A stretch of DNA of 64,000 nucleotides from NCBI RefSeq assembly GCF_009193175.1, contig NZ_VUKE01000001.1, forward strand, positions 311,089-375,088, in the 5' to 3' direction. The position numbers and the translations under genes were made by a program. This document shows positions 32,764-42,268 of this stretch, piece by piece (the stretch's first letter is position 1; the number at the start of each line of letters is the position of its first letter). The stretch is from Georgenia ruanii (GTDB lineage: Bacteria; Actinomycetota; Actinomycetes; Actinomycetales; Actinomycetaceae). A model generated the notes under the pieces. That model was not told the origin of the DNA. It ran no database searches and worked only from the letters and a program-made list of their open reading frames with translations.

Positions 32764-34700
32764 CGCACCACCACCCGGTGCTCGGCGGAGAGGAAGAGGG
32801 CGTGCGGGTCCAGCCGCAGGGTGTCCCGGCCCGACCCCAGCCGCCGCCCGGTGCGCAGGTCGTACTCGAACAGCACGACCTCCTCGACCCGCTCCACGCC
32901 CTCCACCGCCTCGGCGAGCTGGGCGACGGCGGCCGCCGTCAGGTCCGTGTCGAAGGGCCACCCGGTGCCGTCCGGCCCGCCGGTGAGCGGGTTGACGTAG
33001 CGCACCAGCACGTCCAGCACCCGCTGGCGCACCAGCGCCGCCGGCCGGCCGGGCAGCGCCCGCACGAGGGCCGCGACGCTGACCCCCTGGTAGAACGGGG
33101 TGCCGAGCTCGACGGCGACCCCCACCGGGCGGCGCGCGTCCAGCGCCCGGGTGATCGCGCGGCGCAGCGGCCCGGACAGGGCGAAGTCGTCGATGCGGTG
33201 CGTCGCGGGGCTGGTGCGCACCTGCGGCACGACGAGCACCCGCACCGCCCCGGTGCCGGCGCCGGGCAGGCAGCGGGCCCGCGCGACCTCAACGGAGGTC
33301 TGGCGGGTGATGCGCTCGAAGTCCCCGGCGGTCACGGCCCGCTCCCCGGTGCGCAGGCTCAGCGGGCCGCGCACCTTCGCCTCCTCCACGGTCTCGGCGT
33401 CCACCCCGCCCGCCGCGGGGGCGAGATTCTCCACGCCGGTCACGAACGGCACGGTCGAGCGCAGCTCGGTCAAGGTGCCCGCCCCGACGTTGCCGGCGGC
33501 GCCGCCGCCGTGGCGGTAGCCGGTCACCACGATCTCCGCACCGTCGGGCGGGATCGCGCCGTGCTGGCGCAGCGTCCCGTCCGGGTGGCGCACCTGGGGG
33601 CCGAACCGCACCTCGCCGGTGACCGAGTCCCACATGACGTGCCGGTCGTGCGGGCCGGAGGCGGCGAAGTTCTCCACCTCGGCCCAGTCCTCGACGCCGT
33701 GGAGGTGGACCACGCGCACGCACTCGCCGTCCCGGCGGGCCGCCACCGGCACGGCGGAGACCCGGAAGGTCTGCCCGGGCACGCCGGCGGAGCGGCCCAG
33801 GGACTCGCGCCCGGCGCCGCTGGCGTGCTCGGCGGGCACGGTGATGCCCAGGGCGTGGGCGGACAGGGACCGGATCCGCGGGGAGGCCTGGTAGGTGGGC
33901 TGGCCCGGCGCGGGGTGGAGCAGGCGCACCCGCAGCCAGTGCGCGGGGGTGCCGGCCAGGGTGAGCGGGGCGTGGGCGGGCGGGACGATGAGGACGACGT
34001 CGCCGTCACGGTTGAGTCCGCCGGTGGTGTCGGCGTGCACGCGCACCGGCAGCCACGCCTCCCCGCCCCACACCTCCCACGCCAGGGGCGGGTTGGCCGG
34101 GTCGACGCCGATCCCCTCGGCGGTGGCTTCTACGGCCAGCCGCACCACGAGGCCAGCCAACGGCTCCGCGAAGCCGAGGTAGGCGCAGTCGCCGGGGGTG
34201 ATCGGGTCGGAGTCGAAGCACACCATCGCCGAGCCCGGGTAGGTCAGGTCCTCCAGGGCGTCGACCGTCTGCTCCTCGCGGGCCCGGGCGGTGTGCGCGG
34301 CGGTGAGCACCGGCGGGACGACCACGGCGTCCCGCGTCGTGGAGAAGACCACCCCGCCGCGGCCGGCGTCGGCGGTGGCCACCTGGGTGCCGGCGGGGAC
34401 GGGGACCGGCTGCTCGGCGGGGGCGGAGAGCCAGAACGTCAGGTCGGCGCGGGCCACCGCCGGCGGGAACGGCTCGATGCCGACCAGGTTCAGGAAGTGC
34501 ACGAACAGCTTGTCGGGGACCTGGTTGACCCGGAACAGGACCATCTCGCTCATCCAGGCGAACAGCTCGATGAGGGCCACACCCGGGTCGGAGACGTTGT
34601 GGTTCGTCCACTCCGGGGTGAACCGGGGGATGAGGCGCTTGGTCTCGTCGACGATGTCCTGGAAGGAACGGTCGTCGAGGTTGGGCGGCGGCAGCGGCAT
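32760..34700 (-). CDS. Baseplate J-like protein (Afp11-type wedge component), 646 aa
   Basis: Starts at ATG 34700, sharing one base with the gp25 stop (TGATG). The N-terminal motif NVSDPGVALIELFAWMSEMVLFRVNQVPDKLFVHFLNLVG is diagnostic for putative baseplate assembly proteins of phage-like injection systems. The middle is beta-rich; the C-terminal part (GERAVTAGDFERITRQ, then YVNPLTGGPDGTGWPF) is the gpJ-like core. It would build the ring around the spike together with gp25 and the tail protein I-like protein, whose genes flank it. Confidence 0.92.
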   Translation of the reverse strand: MPLPPPNLDDRSFQDIVDETKRLIPRFTPEWTNHNVSDPGVALIELFAWMSEMVLFRVNQVPDKLFVHFLNLVGIEPFPPAVARADLTFWLSAPAEQPVPVPAGTQVATADAGRGGVVFSTTRDAVVVPPVLTAAHTARAREEQTVDALEDLTYPGSAMVCFDSDPITPGDCAYLGFAEPLAGLVVRLAVEATAEGIGVDPANPPLAWEVWGGEAWLPVRVHADTTGGLNRDGDVVLIVPPAHAPLTLAGTPAHWLRVRLLHPAPGQPTYQASPRIRSLSAHALGITVPAEHASGAGRESLGRSAGVPGQTFRVSAVPVAARRDGECVRVVHLHGVEDWAEVENFAASGPHDRHVMWDSVTGEVRFGPQVRHPDGTLRQHGAIPPDGAEIVVTGYRHGGGAAGNVGAGTLTELRSTVPFVTGVENLAPAAGGVDAETVEEAKVRGPLSLRTGERAVTAGDFERITRQTSVEVARARCLPGAGTGAVRVLVVPQVRTSPATHRIDDFALSGPLRRAITRALDARRPVGVAVELGTPFYQGVSVAALVRALPGRPAALVRQRVLDVLVRYVNPLTGGPDGTGWPFDTDLTAAAVAQLAEAVEGVERVEEVVLFEYDLRTGRRLGSGRDTLRLDPHALFLSAEHRVVVR

Positions 34701-35131
34701 CAGATGTCCTCGCGCGGGATGACGTAGAAGGGGTAGACGAGGTTGCGGCGGTCGTTGGTGGCCTTGACGCGGTACGTGATCGCGATGCGCACCAGGGCGG
34801 CGTCGTCGTCGTCCTGGACCGGCGAGACGTCCTCGACCTCGATGCGCGGCTCCCACTGGGCCAGCGCGTCGCGCACCGCCTCGGCGATCAGGCCGATGAG
34901 ATTGGCGTTGACCGGCTCGAAGACGAGGTCCCAGATGCGGCAGCCGAACTTCGGACGCATGAGCCGCTCGCCCGGCGCGGTCAGGAGCACCATGCGGATG
35001 GACCGGTCGAGGTCCTCCGGGCCCTGGGTGAGCCGGATGGCCCCGGTGTGGTCGACCTCGAGGGGCCAGCTGAAGCCGCGCCCGATGAAGGAGTGCTGCT
35101 CCTCCCCCGGCCGGGGGTACGTGGTCTCCAT
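34700..35131 (-). CDS. gp25-like baseplate wedge protein, 143 aa
   Basis: FIGRGFSWPLEVDHTGAIRLT, the central LLTAPGERLMRPKFGCRIWDLVFEP (EPR-type core) and the closing ITYRVKATNDRRNLVYPFYV are typical of the GPW/gp25 family, the conserved part of contractile-tail baseplates thought to start sheath assembly. Length fits the family. One-base overlaps (TGATG) join it to both the spike gene before and baseplate J after. Confidence 0.93.
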   Translation of the reverse strand: METTYPRPGEEQHSFIGRGFSWPLEVDHTGAIRLTQGPEDLDRSIRMVLLTAPGERLMRPKFGCRIWDLVFEPVNANLIGLIAEAVRDALAQWEPRIEVEDVSPVQDDDDAALVRIAITYRVKATNDRRNLVYPFYVIPREDI

Positions 35132-36921
35132 CAGTTGATCTGCACCATCCCGCCCTTGATCGTGGTGGTCGCCCCGCCCTGCACCGCCGCCGTCGCCGAG
35201 CCCTGGACCTCGGCCTGCGCGCCGGAGATGGCCGCCTTGGCGACCGCCTTGGCGTTGACGTTCAGCCCGGAGAGCTCGAGGTCCTGGGTGGCCTTGATGC
35301 TGATCTTCAGCCCGGAGATCTCGATGGCGCCCTTGCCGTCGAGGACGATCTCGGCGTTGCCGGCGGCCAGGCGCAGCGGCACGCCGGCGGGCACCTCGAT
35401 GTCCGCCCGGTCCTTGCCGAGCCGGACCTTGTGCCCCTCACCGGCCAGGGCGAGGAGCACGTGCTGATCCCCCGGTGCGGTGCCGTCGCCGAGCTCGACG
35501 ACGTGGCCCAGGCGCGAGGTGAAGCGCCGGTTGACCACCTTGCCGGAGGCGATGGCGCCGGCGGGGACCTTGTTCTTGGTGCCGAACAGCCCGCCCAGGA
35601 CCACCGGCCGGCGGGCGTCGGCGTCCTCGAACCCGACCAGCACCTCGTCGCCGACCTCGGGCGGGGCCACCAGGCCGCGGCTCGCCCCGCCGCCGATGGC
35701 GGCCACCCGCGCCCAGCCGGAGGTGACGGTGTCCGACAGCGCCGAGTACTTCACCTTGACCCGGCCCCCACCGCCCTCGTCGTTGATGTCCGTGACGGTG
35801 CCGATCACCAGGCCGTGGTGGGCAAAGCTCGACGGCGTCGCGCCGGTGCCCCCGGTGAGCCGCGCGGGCTCGCGGTCCCCGGCCACGAACCGGGTGTGGA
35901 ACCCGCCGGGCCGGTAGACGTGCTCGACCTCCTGCACGAAGTACTTCCCCGCGGCCGGGCCGACGCCGGCGACGTCGACCAGCACCCCGGGGCGCAGCCC
36001 GGGGGTGATCGTGCAGCGGCCCTTGGCGGTGACGGTGCCAGTGGCGCGGGCCCGGGCCTGGGCGAGCTGCCCCGCCTCCGCGGCGTCGGCCGGGCCGACG
36101 GCGGCCGTGAGCTGCTCGGCGGCCTTGGCCCGGTTCGGGGCGACCACGCGGGCGAGCCCGGCCGGCACGGCCCCCCGGTCGATCGTCTTGGTGGTCGTCA
36201 TCGCCTGCTGCTTGACCGGGTCCCAGCCCCGGACGGTGACCGACGAGGGGGCGTCGGCGGCGATGGTGACGGCGAAGTCGCGCAGCGCGTCGCCGGCCGT
36301 CACCTCCACGTCGGGGCCGATGGTGCTGGTGCGCCCCCCGCCGCCCCAGGAGGACCAGAAGTGGAACGTGTCGCCGTCGACCACCCAGTCGTAGCCGACC
36401 CGGCGGGCGATCTCGTCCACGAACCCCAGGTCGGTGTCCGTCTGGAGGAGGTACTCGTGCTGGCCGGTGAGCCCGTCGACCTTCGCCGTCACCCCGGCGC
36501 CGCCCACCACCTTCTTGACGACGTCGGCGTAGCCGGACTTCAGGAACGTCTGGGCGCGGCTGCTGCGGGTCAGCTCGTACGCCGCGTCCTCGACGACGGC
36601 GACCAGCTCCACCGTGCCGGCCTCGCGCTGCTCCAGGGCGACGGAGGTGACGGCGCCGCGGAAGACCTCCGTCAACGGGCTGCGCTCCCGGACCGCCCGG
36701 GCCGAGACGGCGACGGCGGTGCCGACGGTCAGCCTGGCCTCGGAGGTGAGGGCGTAGCCGGGGTCGGCGAACCGCATCGTGCAGCGCCCGACGGTGCGCA
36801 GCGCCCGCTCCACGCGCAGCTCGACCAGGGCGTCGGTCCAGCGCGCCGCCAGCTCCGTCCCGCCGACCTTCACCACCGGGCTGAGGGACATCCCGTCGGA
36901 GGGCGACACGGTGACGCTCAT
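35131..36921 (-). CDS. VgrG-like spike protein (Afp8-type), 596 aa
   Basis: ATG 36921 overlaps the LysM protein stop (ATGA); the longer open frame upstream is a shadow. Residues 1-350 follow the gp27/late-control-D pattern (RWTDALVELRVERALRTVGRC, QTDTDLGFVDEIARRVGYDW). About 365-460 is the gp5-like OB domain (GLVIGTVTDINDEGGGGRV, VAPPEVGDEVLVGFEDAD). The end (about 480-596) has short repeating strands (SGLKISIKATQDLELSGLN) of a beta-prism or helix spike. This is the puncturing spike; the PAAR-like tip is encoded at 18616. Confidence 0.93.
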   Translation of the reverse strand: MSVTVSPSDGMSLSPVVKVGGTELAARWTDALVELRVERALRTVGRCTMRFADPGYALTSEARLTVGTAVAVSARAVRERSPLTEVFRGAVTSVALEQREAGTVELVAVVEDAAYELTRSSRAQTFLKSGYADVVKKVVGGAGVTAKVDGLTGQHEYLLQTDTDLGFVDEIARRVGYDWVVDGDTFHFWSSWGGGGRTSTIGPDVEVTAGDALRDFAVTIAADAPSSVTVRGWDPVKQQAMTTTKTIDRGAVPAGLARVVAPNRAKAAEQLTAAVGPADAAEAGQLAQARARATGTVTAKGRCTITPGLRPGVLVDVAGVGPAAGKYFVQEVEHVYRPGGFHTRFVAGDREPARLTGGTGATPSSFAHHGLVIGTVTDINDEGGGGRVKVKYSALSDTVTSGWARVAAIGGGASRGLVAPPEVGDEVLVGFEDADARRPVVLGGLFGTKNKVPAGAIASGKVVNRRFTSRLGHVVELGDGTAPGDQHVLLALAGEGHKVRLGKDRADIEVPAGVPLRLAAGNAEIVLDGKGAIEISGLKISIKATQDLELSGLNVNAKAVAKAAISGAQAEVQGSATAAVQGGATTTIKGGMVQIN

Positions 36922-37574
36922 TGGTCCAGCCTCGGGATGGTCAGGACCGAGCCCGGCCGCAGCGCCAGCGGATCCTGCACGGCGTTGGCGGTCGCGAGCG
37001 CGCGCCATCGGGTGGCGTCGCCGTAGTACCGGGCCGCGATCCGGTCGAGGGTCTCCCCGGACTGCACCCGGTGGACCCGGTGCGGGTTGGGCGTGCCGGA
37101 CGTCGGGTTCTGCGGCCCGAAGGCCTTCGACGGCTCGTACTGGTGCAGCACCAGCGCCATCGTGGCCCGCAGCGGGGTGCCGTTGGAGGCGAAGTAGGTG
37201 AAGGTCAGATCGAGGTCGGCGATGACCGCCTTGAAGGAGTGCGGGTCGCCCCAGTGGAAGGTGACGTAGGGGGGCCGGACGTTGCTGGTCGCCGGGTCCG
37301 CCCCCGGCAGCGCCGGGTCGACGTCCATGAGGGCGAGGATCTTCCCGGTGTATCGGGTCACCGCCGTGCCGTCGCTGGTGGTGTCGAAGAACAGCTCGAG
37401 CGCCATCTGGCCCGGCCGCGCGCCGGCATAGCGCAGCCGCGGCACCCCCCGGCCCGGCATGGCGTCCCCGGCCCAGAGGTTGGACCGGCTGATCGCCAGC
37501 TGGGCCGGGTTGAACAGGCAGGGCAGCCGCTCTCCTCCCTCGAGCTCGAGGAACGCCTTCTCCGGGCCGGACAT
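36918..37574 (-). CDS. LysM-containing tube/baseplate adaptor (Afp7-like), 218 aa
   Basis: The N-terminal two thirds (LPCLFNPAQLAISRSNLWAG, GQMALELFFDTTSDGT, VTFHWGDPHSFKAVIADLDLTFTYF) match the CIS tube-protein/gp53-like family. A C-terminal LysM domain (about 168-215: HRVQSGETLDRIAARYYGD) follows, as in Afp7/Pvc7. It links the tube to the spike hub. The gene shares one base with the preceding 1171-residue protein and overlaps the spike gene by ATGA. Confidence 0.92.
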   Translation of the reverse strand: MSGPEKAFLELEGGERLPCLFNPAQLAISRSNLWAGDAMPGRGVPRLRYAGARPGQMALELFFDTTSDGTAVTRYTGKILALMDVDPALPGADPATSNVRPPYVTFHWGDPHSFKAVIADLDLTFTYFASNGTPLRATMALVLHQYEPSKAFGPQNPTSGTPNPHRVHRVQSGETLDRIAARYYGDATRWRALATANAVQDPLALRPGSVLTIPRLDQ

Positions 37575-40500
37575 CAGAACACCCCCATGCCGCCGCGGCG
37601 GCCGCGGCGCTCGAGCTCGGCGACCACCCGTTCCTCGACCCGCTCGACCACCAGGTCGACGATCTCATCCAGGTCGAGGCCGAGCTGACCCGGCACGTCC
37701 AGCTCCCGACGGCGGAACGCCAGGGCCGTCGCGGGCGCTGCCAGCCCAGCGCTCGGCACGGCGGGATGACGCACGCTCATCGTGGGTCCTTCCTGTCGGG
37801 GATGGCTGAGGCCGCTCGGGGTGAGGTCCCCCGCGGGCGCTCCCACGCCGCCCGCGCCCGACCCGTCCAGCGCCTGCAGGGCCGCGAGGGTGCGCGGCAG
37901 GCCCTTGGCCGCCGGGGGGCCGGCGAGACGCGCGTCGGCGTGGCCGCGCCCGGGGGCCGCGGCGAGGGCGGACGCGCCGGGGCCCGCCAGGAGGCGGCGG
38001 AGCAGCTGCGGCGTCGCGGAGGTCGGGGGCAGCACGGCACGGCCGGCGACCGCCGAGGTGCCGGGCCGGAGGGCGGCTCGGGCCGCCCACGCGCCGCCGC
38101 GGGCGCTCGCCCGCTGGCCGGCGCGGTACGCCGAGGCCCGGAGCGCGCCGTCGGGCCCGACCTGCGCCGAGCGGGCGCCGTCGTGGCCGGCTCGAAACGA
38201 GCCGGCTCCGTCACGCTGTGCCCGCACCAAGCCCATGCTGTCGCGGGCTGCCGTGGCTGCGCCGTGAACGATGCGCTGCCCCGGCGACGCGGCACGGGCA
38301 GGGCGCTGTCCCCTGGTCGAGCCGTGGTCGTCACCTGCCCCCGGCTTCACCGCCGCGCGCCGGTTCCACCCATGGGCCGACGCCGCGCTGGCGAAGAGCT
38401 CGGTCGAGGGGGCGAACATGCTCGGGTGGGCGCCCGGCTCGGTGGCGGCGTAGCGCTGGTGTGCACGGCCTCGCCCGGACCCATGGGAGCCCGCGGGGAA
38501 GGGCGGCGCGGCGAACTGCCCCGTGCGCCTCGGTTGCAGCAACCGCACGGTGGCTGGGCGGGATGCGGGCGCGATACCCAGCGTGCTGCGGGCGGCCGTG
38601 CGCGCGGCGCCCGCGCGGAGCCGACGGATGGGGGGCACGCTGGACGCCGCGCGGCCGGCGAGCCGGCTGACGATGCGCCGGGTTCGCCCCTCGTCGGCCG
38701 ACACCATGCGCCCCGCGCCGCCGCCGAACCCGCCCTCAAAGCTGTTGGCGTTCCCTGCCATGACCGACGGGATGCCGAGCACACGCGCGTGCGCCGAGGT
38801 GGCGGTACTGGTCACCCATCTCGTCCCGCTCCCGGCGCTGGGTCGCCCAGACCGGGCGGCCGCCGGTGCCGCCGACCGGGTGTGGGGCCACGCCGCCGCC
38901 CGGTGCACCGACCAGGAGGAGGCGTGGCCCCGGCGCGCCGGGGCCGCCATGGTGGCGGCCGCCGAGATGGCGGCGATCGCGTCGCCGGCGGTGCCGCCAC
39001 CCAGCGCAGCGTCGCCGGCGGATGCGCGGGCGGCTCGGGGCGCCGTCGGCGCGACGCCGGTCCGGCGGGCGGGCGGGGCGTCCGGAGCCGCCGGGGCTCC
39101 CGCCGTTCCGGGGTCTACCGCGTGGCCGGCGGACCCCGTGACGAATCGGCGCCCGAGGAAGGCGGTCGTGCCGGTCGCCGCCACCCGGGCGAAGGCCGAG
39201 GTCGCGCGCGTCACGACCGCTCCCCCGGCGCCCGCCGCCGCCGAGGGCAGAGCGGCCCGGGCACCCCGGGCGGATCGGGCCGACAGCGGCGGCGCAGCGG
39301 GAAGGGGCGCGGCCGCCATGGGGAAGCGGCGCAGCGACGTCGACGACCGTGCGACCACGGCGCGGGGCGTGCCGGGCGCGGACGGGACGGACACGGGCGC
39401 TCCCGCCGTGGCTGTTACCAGGTCCTGCGGCGCGGTGGTGGTCTGTCCGGCGTTCACGGCCGTACCCGCGCCGGGCTCGCTGCGCGGCTGCTGCTCATCG
39501 GGCGCCGGAGGATCCGCCCGGCGTGCCTGAGCCGTGCCGGCCGGCCCGGGGCGCGCGACCGCGCCCGCGCGGGCGACGACGTCCGGCTGGGACGTCGGCC
39601 GAGAGTCCGACAGCGCGCGCAGCCGGCCCGCGGGTAGCTGCCCGGCGTGCCCGGTGCTGGAGCGCGCCGGGGACGCCGCCGGTGCGGTCGCCCCGGCTGT
39701 TCCGAGTGCCGCGGGTTCTGCGACTGCCCGGACCATGCTGGGTGGGGTCTGCGGGCCGGTGGAGGCCGGCGAGGGGGCGACCGTCGACGCGCGCTCGCGG
39801 GTCACCGGGAGCACCGCGTGTCGCACGGCGGCATGCCTGGCACCGGGGGACGAGACGTGGGCTGGCCTGGCGACGGCCCGGCGCAGCGGGGCTACGCCGG
39901 GCGGCACGATCACCGAAGACGCCGCAGTGGCGGCACGGAAACCCGTGGCCTGTGCCGGTGCATCGCTCCGGGCGCCGGGGGCGCCCCGCGAGGGTGCGGC
40001 GCGGAACCGACCGGTGCGGACGAGGGATTCTTCGGCCACGCTGACCGGGCCGAAGGGGCCGCTGCGGCGTGGCACCGGTGAGAGAGCAGGTGGCCGGCCG
40101 GCTGCCCGACGCGCCCCCGTCGGGGGCTGCACTCCCAGCCCCCGAGGCGCCCGCGCAGGGGGCTGCACTCCCACCCGGCCGGACGACAGGGCGGCCCTGA
40201 AGCCCGCCGCGGCCACCGCCGCTGAGGCCAGCGCGCGCCGTCGCAGGTACTGGGCAGTCTGGGCCGGGCGGTGCCCGATCCTCCCCGCGGCCGCGGACCG
40301 CTCGCCCAGGGCCACCGAACGCTCGAGCGGCGACGACGTGCGCCGGGCGACCGGGGCGGATCGCTTCGGAGCCGTCTGCGCGTCGTGGGGGCTGCCCGCC
40401 GTGCTAGGGGAGCCGGTCCGGGCACCGGCGGCCGGTGCCTGCGGCGCGGGACCGGTCCCCACGGCGTTCCCCGGGTCGTGCCCCGGGGGTGGTGGGGGCG

Positions 40501-41089
40501 CCGACCGGCGACGGGTGTCCTGCGAGACGAGCATCGGTCCGGCCGCACGCACCTCGGCCGGAAGGCGCATGGGCACCGTGTGCGGCGTCGTCTTGGCGGA
40601 GAAGCCGCCCGGCCGCCACGTCTTCTCGTCGGGGATGGTGGTGATCGCCCGGCGCAGGCCGCGGTCGGGCAGGTCGGAACCGGGTCGCCCCACCGGGGGA
40701 CGTGCCGCCCTCGCCGCCACCGAGGGCATGTTCCTCGTCGGCGTCTGAGCGCCGCCGCTCAGCGTCAGATCCGCCTCCGGCTCGGTGGGACGCCACCAGC
40801 GCGGGGGACGCACCGCGGCACCACCGAGCCGCCCGGCCGGCACCGCGGCCGGGCCGGCGAGCATGCGCCGTACGCGCACCGGGCGTCCCGTGGCCGCGGC
40901 GAAGCGTGTGGCGGCTGAGGCCAGGGAGCCGAGCGTCGCCGGCCGGGCGCGGCGGCCCGGCGGCCCCGGCCGGCGGAACCGGCCCGCGATGGCCTGGCCG
41001 AGGGGCTGGCGAGGCGCCGGGGACAGCGCGGCGGCTGGCGTGCTCGCCGCGCCGTCGTCCTGCACCGTCACGGGAGGAACGGCGGTCAT
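37574..41089 (-). CDS. Giant disordered protein with conserved-looking helical C-terminus, 1171 aa
   Basis: ATG 41089 overlaps the tube-protein stop (ATGA), and the TGA overlaps the LysM protein start. About 1100 residues are alanine/arginine/proline/glycine-rich, with hardly any predicted structure and short internal repeats (LGVQPP twice). Only the last 65 residues look folded: FRRRELDVPGQLGLDLDEIVDLVVERVEERVVAELERRG, a charged amphipathic helix. No membrane segment. In related eCIS loci this position usually holds a short protein with such a helix, so this may be an extended version. No other gene here looks like a tape measure, making it a candidate. Codon positions and overlaps on both sides argue it is real. 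Confidence 0.7.
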   Translation of the reverse strand: MTAVPPVTVQDDGAASTPAAALSPAPRQPLGQAIAGRFRRPGPPGRRARPATLGSLASAATRFAAATGRPVRVRRMLAGPAAVPAGRLGGAAVRPPRWWRPTEPEADLTLSGGAQTPTRNMPSVAARAARPPVGRPGSDLPDRGLRRAITTIPDEKTWRPGGFSAKTTPHTVPMRLPAEVRAAGPMLVSQDTRRRSAPPPPPGHDPGNAVGTGPAPQAPAAGARTGSPSTAGSPHDAQTAPKRSAPVARRTSSPLERSVALGERSAAAGRIGHRPAQTAQYLRRRALASAAVAAAGFRAALSSGRVGVQPPARAPRGLGVQPPTGARRAAGRPPALSPVPRRSGPFGPVSVAEESLVRTGRFRAAPSRGAPGARSDAPAQATGFRAATAASSVIVPPGVAPLRRAVARPAHVSSPGARHAAVRHAVLPVTRERASTVAPSPASTGPQTPPSMVRAVAEPAALGTAGATAPAASPARSSTGHAGQLPAGRLRALSDSRPTSQPDVVARAGAVARPGPAGTAQARRADPPAPDEQQPRSEPGAGTAVNAGQTTTAPQDLVTATAGAPVSVPSAPGTPRAVVARSSTSLRRFPMAAAPLPAAPPLSARSARGARAALPSAAAGAGGAVVTRATSAFARVAATGTTAFLGRRFVTGSAGHAVDPGTAGAPAAPDAPPARRTGVAPTAPRAARASAGDAALGGGTAGDAIAAISAAATMAAPARRGHASSWSVHRAAAWPHTRSAAPAAARSGRPSAGSGTRWVTSTATSAHARVLGIPSVMAGNANSFEGGFGGGAGRMVSADEGRTRRIVSRLAGRAASSVPPIRRLRAGAARTAARSTLGIAPASRPATVRLLQPRRTGQFAAPPFPAGSHGSGRGRAHQRYAATEPGAHPSMFAPSTELFASAASAHGWNRRAAVKPGAGDDHGSTRGQRPARAASPGQRIVHGAATAARDSMGLVRAQRDGAGSFRAGHDGARSAQVGPDGALRASAYRAGQRASARGGAWAARAALRPGTSAVAGRAVLPPTSATPQLLRRLLAGPGASALAAAPGRGHADARLAGPPAAKGLPRTLAALQALDGSGAGGVGAPAGDLTPSGLSHPRQEGPTMSVRHPAVPSAGLAAPATALAFRRRELDVPGQLGLDLDEIVDLVVERVEERVVAELERRGRRGGMGVF

Positions 41090-41562
41090 GACGTCTTCGC
41101 TCGGAAGCCGTTGTGGGCGATCTCGAGCTGCTCGACGAGCTGGGCGTCGGAGTCCACGCTGAACTCCGGGCCGGTCCAGCGCACCGCGAACACGTTGTCG
41201 AACTCCCAGGCCCGCAGCCGCTCACCCGTGAAGCTGATCGCGGTGACCGCGCCCGTGCACCGGGTGAGCTTGTTGCCGTTCGCGGCGAAGTTCTCCCCGG
41301 CCGAGTTCGCCACCCAGGTGAACAGGGCGTCGGAGGCGACCATGCCGCGGGTGAAGACCAGGTTGGGCCAGTGGAGGGTGCCGGGGAACTTGTGGACGTA
41401 GCCGTTCTGTCCACCCTCGCGGTAAGTCTCGACGTCCACGGTGAGCTCGAGCCCCCGGACCTCCCGGAAGGTGCCGATCTCGACACCGTCAACCTCGAAC
41501 AGGAACCACCCGCTCGTGGTCGGCTCCCCGCCCAGGACCTCTCTATCGGCCGGCCGTGCCAC
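41086..41562 (-). CDS. eCIS inner tube protein 2 (T4 gp19-like), 158 aa
   Basis: GWFLFEVDGVEIGTFREVRGLELTVDVETYREGGQNGYVHKFPG, then FTRGMVASDALFTWVANS and the ending SVDSDAQLVEQLEIAHNGF, are the hallmark features of phage-tail tube proteins (gp19/Hcp fold). Such proteins stack as hexamers inside the sheath. It overlaps the DUF6760 gene by 20 bp. This copy lies next to the baseplate genes and may be the tube-initiating form, while the copy at 42265 would be the bulk tube (inference). Confidence 0.92.
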   Translation of the reverse strand: MARPADREVLGGEPTTSGWFLFEVDGVEIGTFREVRGLELTVDVETYREGGQNGYVHKFPGTLHWPNLVFTRGMVASDALFTWVANSAGENFAANGNKLTRCTGAVTAISFTGERLRAWEFDNVFAVRWTGPEFSVDSDAQLVEQLEIAHNGFRAKTS

Positions 41563-41728
41563 TCTCGCTCACCGCCTCCCAGGCTCGTTCGTTCAGTGCG
41601 GAGACCGCGCGGATCATGCGGACGCGGTCCAGGTGCTCGAGGTCGAGCAGGTCATCCATCGGCCAGTGCAGGTGGTAGGCGAGATAGGCGATCTCCTGCC
41701 ACAGGGCCTCGGGCGGGTAGCGGAGCAT
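41543..41728 (-). CDS. DUF6760-like small eCIS protein, 61 aa
   Basis: MLRYPPEALWQEIAYLAYHLHWPMDDLLDLEHLDRVRMI is characteristic of the short DUF6760 family, seen next to tail-assembly proteins in eCIS and related tail clusters. It is helical and soluble. By position it resembles the second product of the tail-assembly-chaperone gene pair of phages (gpG/GT, gpE+E'). It begins 3 bp after the stop of the upstream gene. Confidence 0.75.
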   Translation of the reverse strand: MLRYPPEALWQEIAYLAYHLHWPMDDLLDLEHLDRVRMIRAVSALNERAWEAVSESGTAGR

Positions 41729-41731
41729 GCC

Positions 41732-42268
41732 TCACCGCCCGTCGCTGGGGATCTCCTCGATCGCCGCCCGCGACAGCCGCGGTCCCGCACCCGCCATCGC
41801 GGCCGGCGGCGCCGCCGGGGACATCGTCGGCGCCTGGGGCATCGGTGCGGATGGCGCCGACTCCGGCACCACCGGTGCCGGCGGCGCGGCGGGGCCGGCC
41901 GGCGCGGGGACCGCCGTGGTGACCGGTGCGGCAGCGTCTCGTTGCGCGGCGAGCAGCTCCTCGTACTCGGCCTGGCTGCCGAAGTTGATCACCCCGTAGA
42001 AGTCCTGCAGAAAGGCCAGGTCCGCGGCGAAGAGCGACTCGATCTCCCGGGTGGTGACCAGCTCGAGGCTGCCCAGGCGCTCCACCACCCGGGCGAGCAC
42101 CACGATCGTCAGTCGCGGGTCGTCCGGGCCGTCGATCGTCGGGTCGCGCAGCGGCTCGAGCTCGTCCCGCGCGGTCGCCAGGCGCATCGTGCCCTCGCGA
42201 TGGACGGCGCCCTGGGCGTCGACGTATCCGCGCGGGAGGGTGAAGTCGTAGCGGGTCTGCAGGCTCAC
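41732..42268 (-). CDS. Tail-assembly-like eCIS protein, 178 aa
   Basis: Residues 1-110 are a compact domain (RYDFTLPRGYVDAQGAVHREGTMRLATARDELEPL, ILARVVERLGSLELVTTREIESLFAADLAFLQDFYG pattern) like the phage tail assembly chaperones found after the tube gene. Residues 115-170 are an alanine/proline linker ending in a short helix. Its start overlaps the tube gene stop (ATGA). Likely helps assemble the tube or measure it; not part of the mature particle by analogy with phages. Confidence 0.75.
   Translation of the reverse strand: MSLQTRYDFTLPRGYVDAQGAVHREGTMRLATARDELEPLRDPTIDGPDDPRLTIVVLARVVERLGSLELVTTREIESLFAADLAFLQDFYGVINFGSQAEYEELLAAQRDAAAPVTTAVPAPAGPAAPPAPVVPESAPSAPMPQAPTMSPAAPPAAMAGAGPRLSRAAIEEIPSDGR

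Noticed and set aside
37766-40748. Plus-strand open frames (37766-39637, 39534-40748) opposite the 1171-residue gene as alternative genes
   Set aside because: They are random-looking Arg/Gly/Ala-rich readings without ribosome-binding sites, while the minus-strand gene is coupled at both ends by stop-start overlaps.
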